DNA of 33,946 nucleotides from Actinomycetota bacterium (GTDB lineage Bacteria; Actinomycetota; Thermoleophilia; Gaiellales; Gaiellaceae): NCBI GenBank assembly GCA_020029595.1, contig JAIBJN010000013.1, positions 1 to 33,946 of the forward strand, read 5' to 3'. Shown piece by piece: positions 32,635 to 33,946 of this stretch (position 1 is its first letter; each line of letters starts with the position of its first letter). The notes under the pieces were generated by a model. It saw only the letters and a program-made list of their open reading frames with translations, ran no database searches and was not told where the DNA came from. The position numbers and the translations under genes were made by a program.

Positions 32635-33788
32635 GCGAGAAACTCGTCGAGCCCGAGGACGAGCTCGAGACCGAGCACCCGGTCACGCCCCTCGAGCTCT
32701 TCTTCGACCTCGTCTTCGTGTTCGCGATCACCCAGGTCACCGCCCTGATGTCGGACGACCCGACGTGGGCCGGCGTCGGCGAGGGCCTGCTCGTGCTCGC
32801 CGCGCTCTGGTGGACGTGGGGCGCGTACACCTGGCTGACGAATGCCATCGACCCAGACGAAGGCTCGGCCCGCCTGGCCGTGCTCGGGGCGATGGCGGCG
32901 ATGTTCATGGCGGCGCTCGCCGTGCCCGGGGCGTTCGGCGACGACGGTGTCCTCTTCGGCGTCGCCTACCTCGCCGTGCGAGTCATGCACATCGTGCTGT
33001 TCGCCGAGGCCTCGCCGGACGTCGACATGCGTCAGGCCTCTCTCCGCCTCGCGCGAACGGCGATCCCGGGGCCGGCCCTCCTCGTAGTCGCCGGCTTCCT
33101 CGACGGCTGGCCGCAGATCGCCCTCTGGATCGTCGCCCTCGCGATCGACTACTCGGGCCCGTACGTCTTCGGCGTCCGCGGCTTCTCCGTCTCCGCGGAA
33201 CACTTCGCAGAGCGGTACGGGCTCATCGTCATCATCGCGCTCGGCGAGTCGATCGTGGCGATCGGGATCAGTGCCGCCGGGATCGAGCTCGACCCGACAG
33301 TCGTCCTCGCCGCCGTCCTCGGCCTCGTCCTCACCGCCGCTCTCTGGTGGGCGTACTTCGACATCGTGGCGCACGTCGCGCGCAGGAAGCTGAGCGAGGC
33401 GCGGGGCCACGAGCGTGTACGCCTCGCGCGCGACTCCTTCAGCTACCTCCACCTGCCGATGTTCGCGGGCATCGTCCTCGTCGCCCTCGGAATGAAGAAG
33501 GTGATAGCGCATGTCGATGAGCCGCTCGAGACGGTCCCGGCCGTCGCGCTCTGCGGCGGCGTGGCCCTCTATCTACTCTCCCACGACGCGATCCGCTACC
33601 GGAGCGTCAGGACGGTGAACCGACGGCGGTGCCTGGCGGCGCTCGCGAGCGCCGCGCTGATCCCGGCAGCGACGCGCGTCGACGGGGTCGTCGCGCTCGC
33701 GCTCGTGGCCGCGGTCTGCTCGGCCCTGATCGCGTACGAGACGCTCCGCTTCCGCGAGGCGCGGGCGCGGATGCGCGCGGCCGTCTGA
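32631..33788 (+). CDS. Low-temperature-requirement A (LtrA) family membrane protein
   Basis: A 385-aa polytopic protein with roughly ten hydrophobic segments. LtrA signatures are ELFFDLVFVFAITQV near residue 22, WWTWGAYTWLTN near 60, and ERYGLIVIIALGESIVAIG near 202. Originally named from Listeria growth at 4 degrees C; the molecular role is unknown. The ATG overlaps the DUF1028 stop as ATGA, so the two are a coupled pair. Confidence 0.85.
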   Translation: MSEKLVEPEDELETEHPVTPLELFFDLVFVFAITQVTALMSDDPTWAGVGEGLLVLAALWWTWGAYTWLTNAIDPDEGSARLAVLGAMAAMFMAALAVPGAFGDDGVLFGVAYLAVRVMHIVLFAEASPDVDMRQASLRLARTAIPGPALLVVAGFLDGWPQIALWIVALAIDYSGPYVFGVRGFSVSAEHFAERYGLIVIIALGESIVAIGISAAGIELDPTVVLAAVLGLVLTAALWWAYFDIVAHVARRKLSEARGHERVRLARDSFSYLHLPMFAGIVLVALGMKKVIAHVDEPLETVPAVALCGGVALYLLSHDAIRYRSVRTVNRRRCLAALASAALIPAATRVDGVVALALVAAVCSALIAYETLRFREARARMRAAV

Positions 33789-33792
33789 GGCA

Positions 33793-33810
33793 GCCGCCGC
33801 TTCAGGCGGC
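33793..33810. terminator. Stem-loop between convergent LtrA and right-edge gene
   Basis: GCCGCC (33793-33798), loop GCTTCA, GGCGGC (33805-33810). No T-tract on either side, so termination activity is uncertain; overlaps the stop codon of the right-edge frame. Confidence 0.3.
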
Positions 33811-33946
33811 GCCGCGGACGGCCCTGAGCAGGCGGCGGGCTCGGCGCGGGCGCTCGACGGCGCGGCGCGCCGAAGCCTTCGCGCGCTCGCGCTCGAGCTC
33901 GGCCTCGACGAGCCGGCGGCGGGTCTTGAGCTGGGTGACGGAGAGA
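33802..33946 (-). CDS. 3' end of a charged, probably helical protein at the right edge
   Basis: The frame is open from the edge to TGA at 33804-33802: 47 residues, rich in Arg, Glu, Ala (KTRRRLVEAELERERAKA; RPRRARRLLRAVRGAA). It looks like the basic, coiled-coil C-terminal tail of a larger protein. No family can be assigned from this piece. Confidence 0.4.
   Translation of the reverse strand, partial: LSVTQLKTRRRLVEAELERERAKASARRAVERPRRARRLLRAVRGAA

Overview
The window is about 70% GC by eye, with tightly packed genes, many GTG starts and frequent 4-bp stop/start overlaps (NTGA). The gene content is housekeeping of an actinobacterial flavour: a MarP-like CvpA-protease fusion, a DGK/PAP2 fusion, a deoC neighbourhood with an ALDH16-type pair, and phoH-ybeY-dgk-cdd-era. 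The best reading is a deep-branching actinomycete such as Thermoleophilia (Gaiellales/Solirubrobacterales). That placement is inference. No insertion sequence, prophage or CRISPR array is visible.

Layout. 1-1380: the edge of a minus-strand gene with its promoter, tRNA-Leu(CAA), and a phosphofructokinase with pyrophosphate-type active-site residues. 1453-6920: a degenerate TrpC-like protein, a pair of imperfect inverted repeats, a two-gene 'split ALDH16', a small methyltransferase, deoC, a metzincin-like protease and a tiny membrane ORF. 6925-11751 (all minus): phoH-ybeY-dgk/PAP2-cdd-era-M3-like peptidase, an operon knitted by 4-bp overlaps. 11752-11987: a gene-free stretch rich in hairpins. 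11988-22060: a small membrane ORF, then minus-strand runs lepA-hemW-hrcA-dnaJ-prmA-membrane protein-mtaB-HIT-yqeY, with murJ just upstream. 22140-31643: rpsT on plus, then minus-strand DNRLRE protein-comEA-comEC-holA, an SDR, the MarP-like protease and leuS with an intrinsic terminator in its leader. 31801-33788 (plus): a DUF1028 protein and an LtrA-family membrane protein. A minus-strand gene tail runs off the right edge.

How the genes fit together. DeoC yields acetaldehyde and glyceraldehyde-3-phosphate; the adjacent ALDH pair could oxidise the acetaldehyde and PFK acts in the same central-carbon area. PhoH, YbeY, Era, RpsT, PrmA, LepA, MtaB, LeuS and tRNA-Leu concern the ribosome or translation. 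HrcA and DnaJ are heat-shock proteins. ComEA and ComEC make up the DNA-uptake core. MurJ and the MarP-like protease serve the envelope.

Most notable observations: (1) a TANNNT -10 box 6-8 nt upstream of the start codon of several first-in-operon genes, predicting leaderless mRNAs; (2) the split ALDH16 arrangement beside deoC; (3) a probable CTG start for prmA that restores its N-terminus; (4) a terminator directly before the leuS ribosome-binding site, suggesting attenuation; (5) a catalytically stripped TrpC-like protein; (6) a structured 236-bp intergenic region upstream of phoH. I did not find a clearly new multi-gene system.
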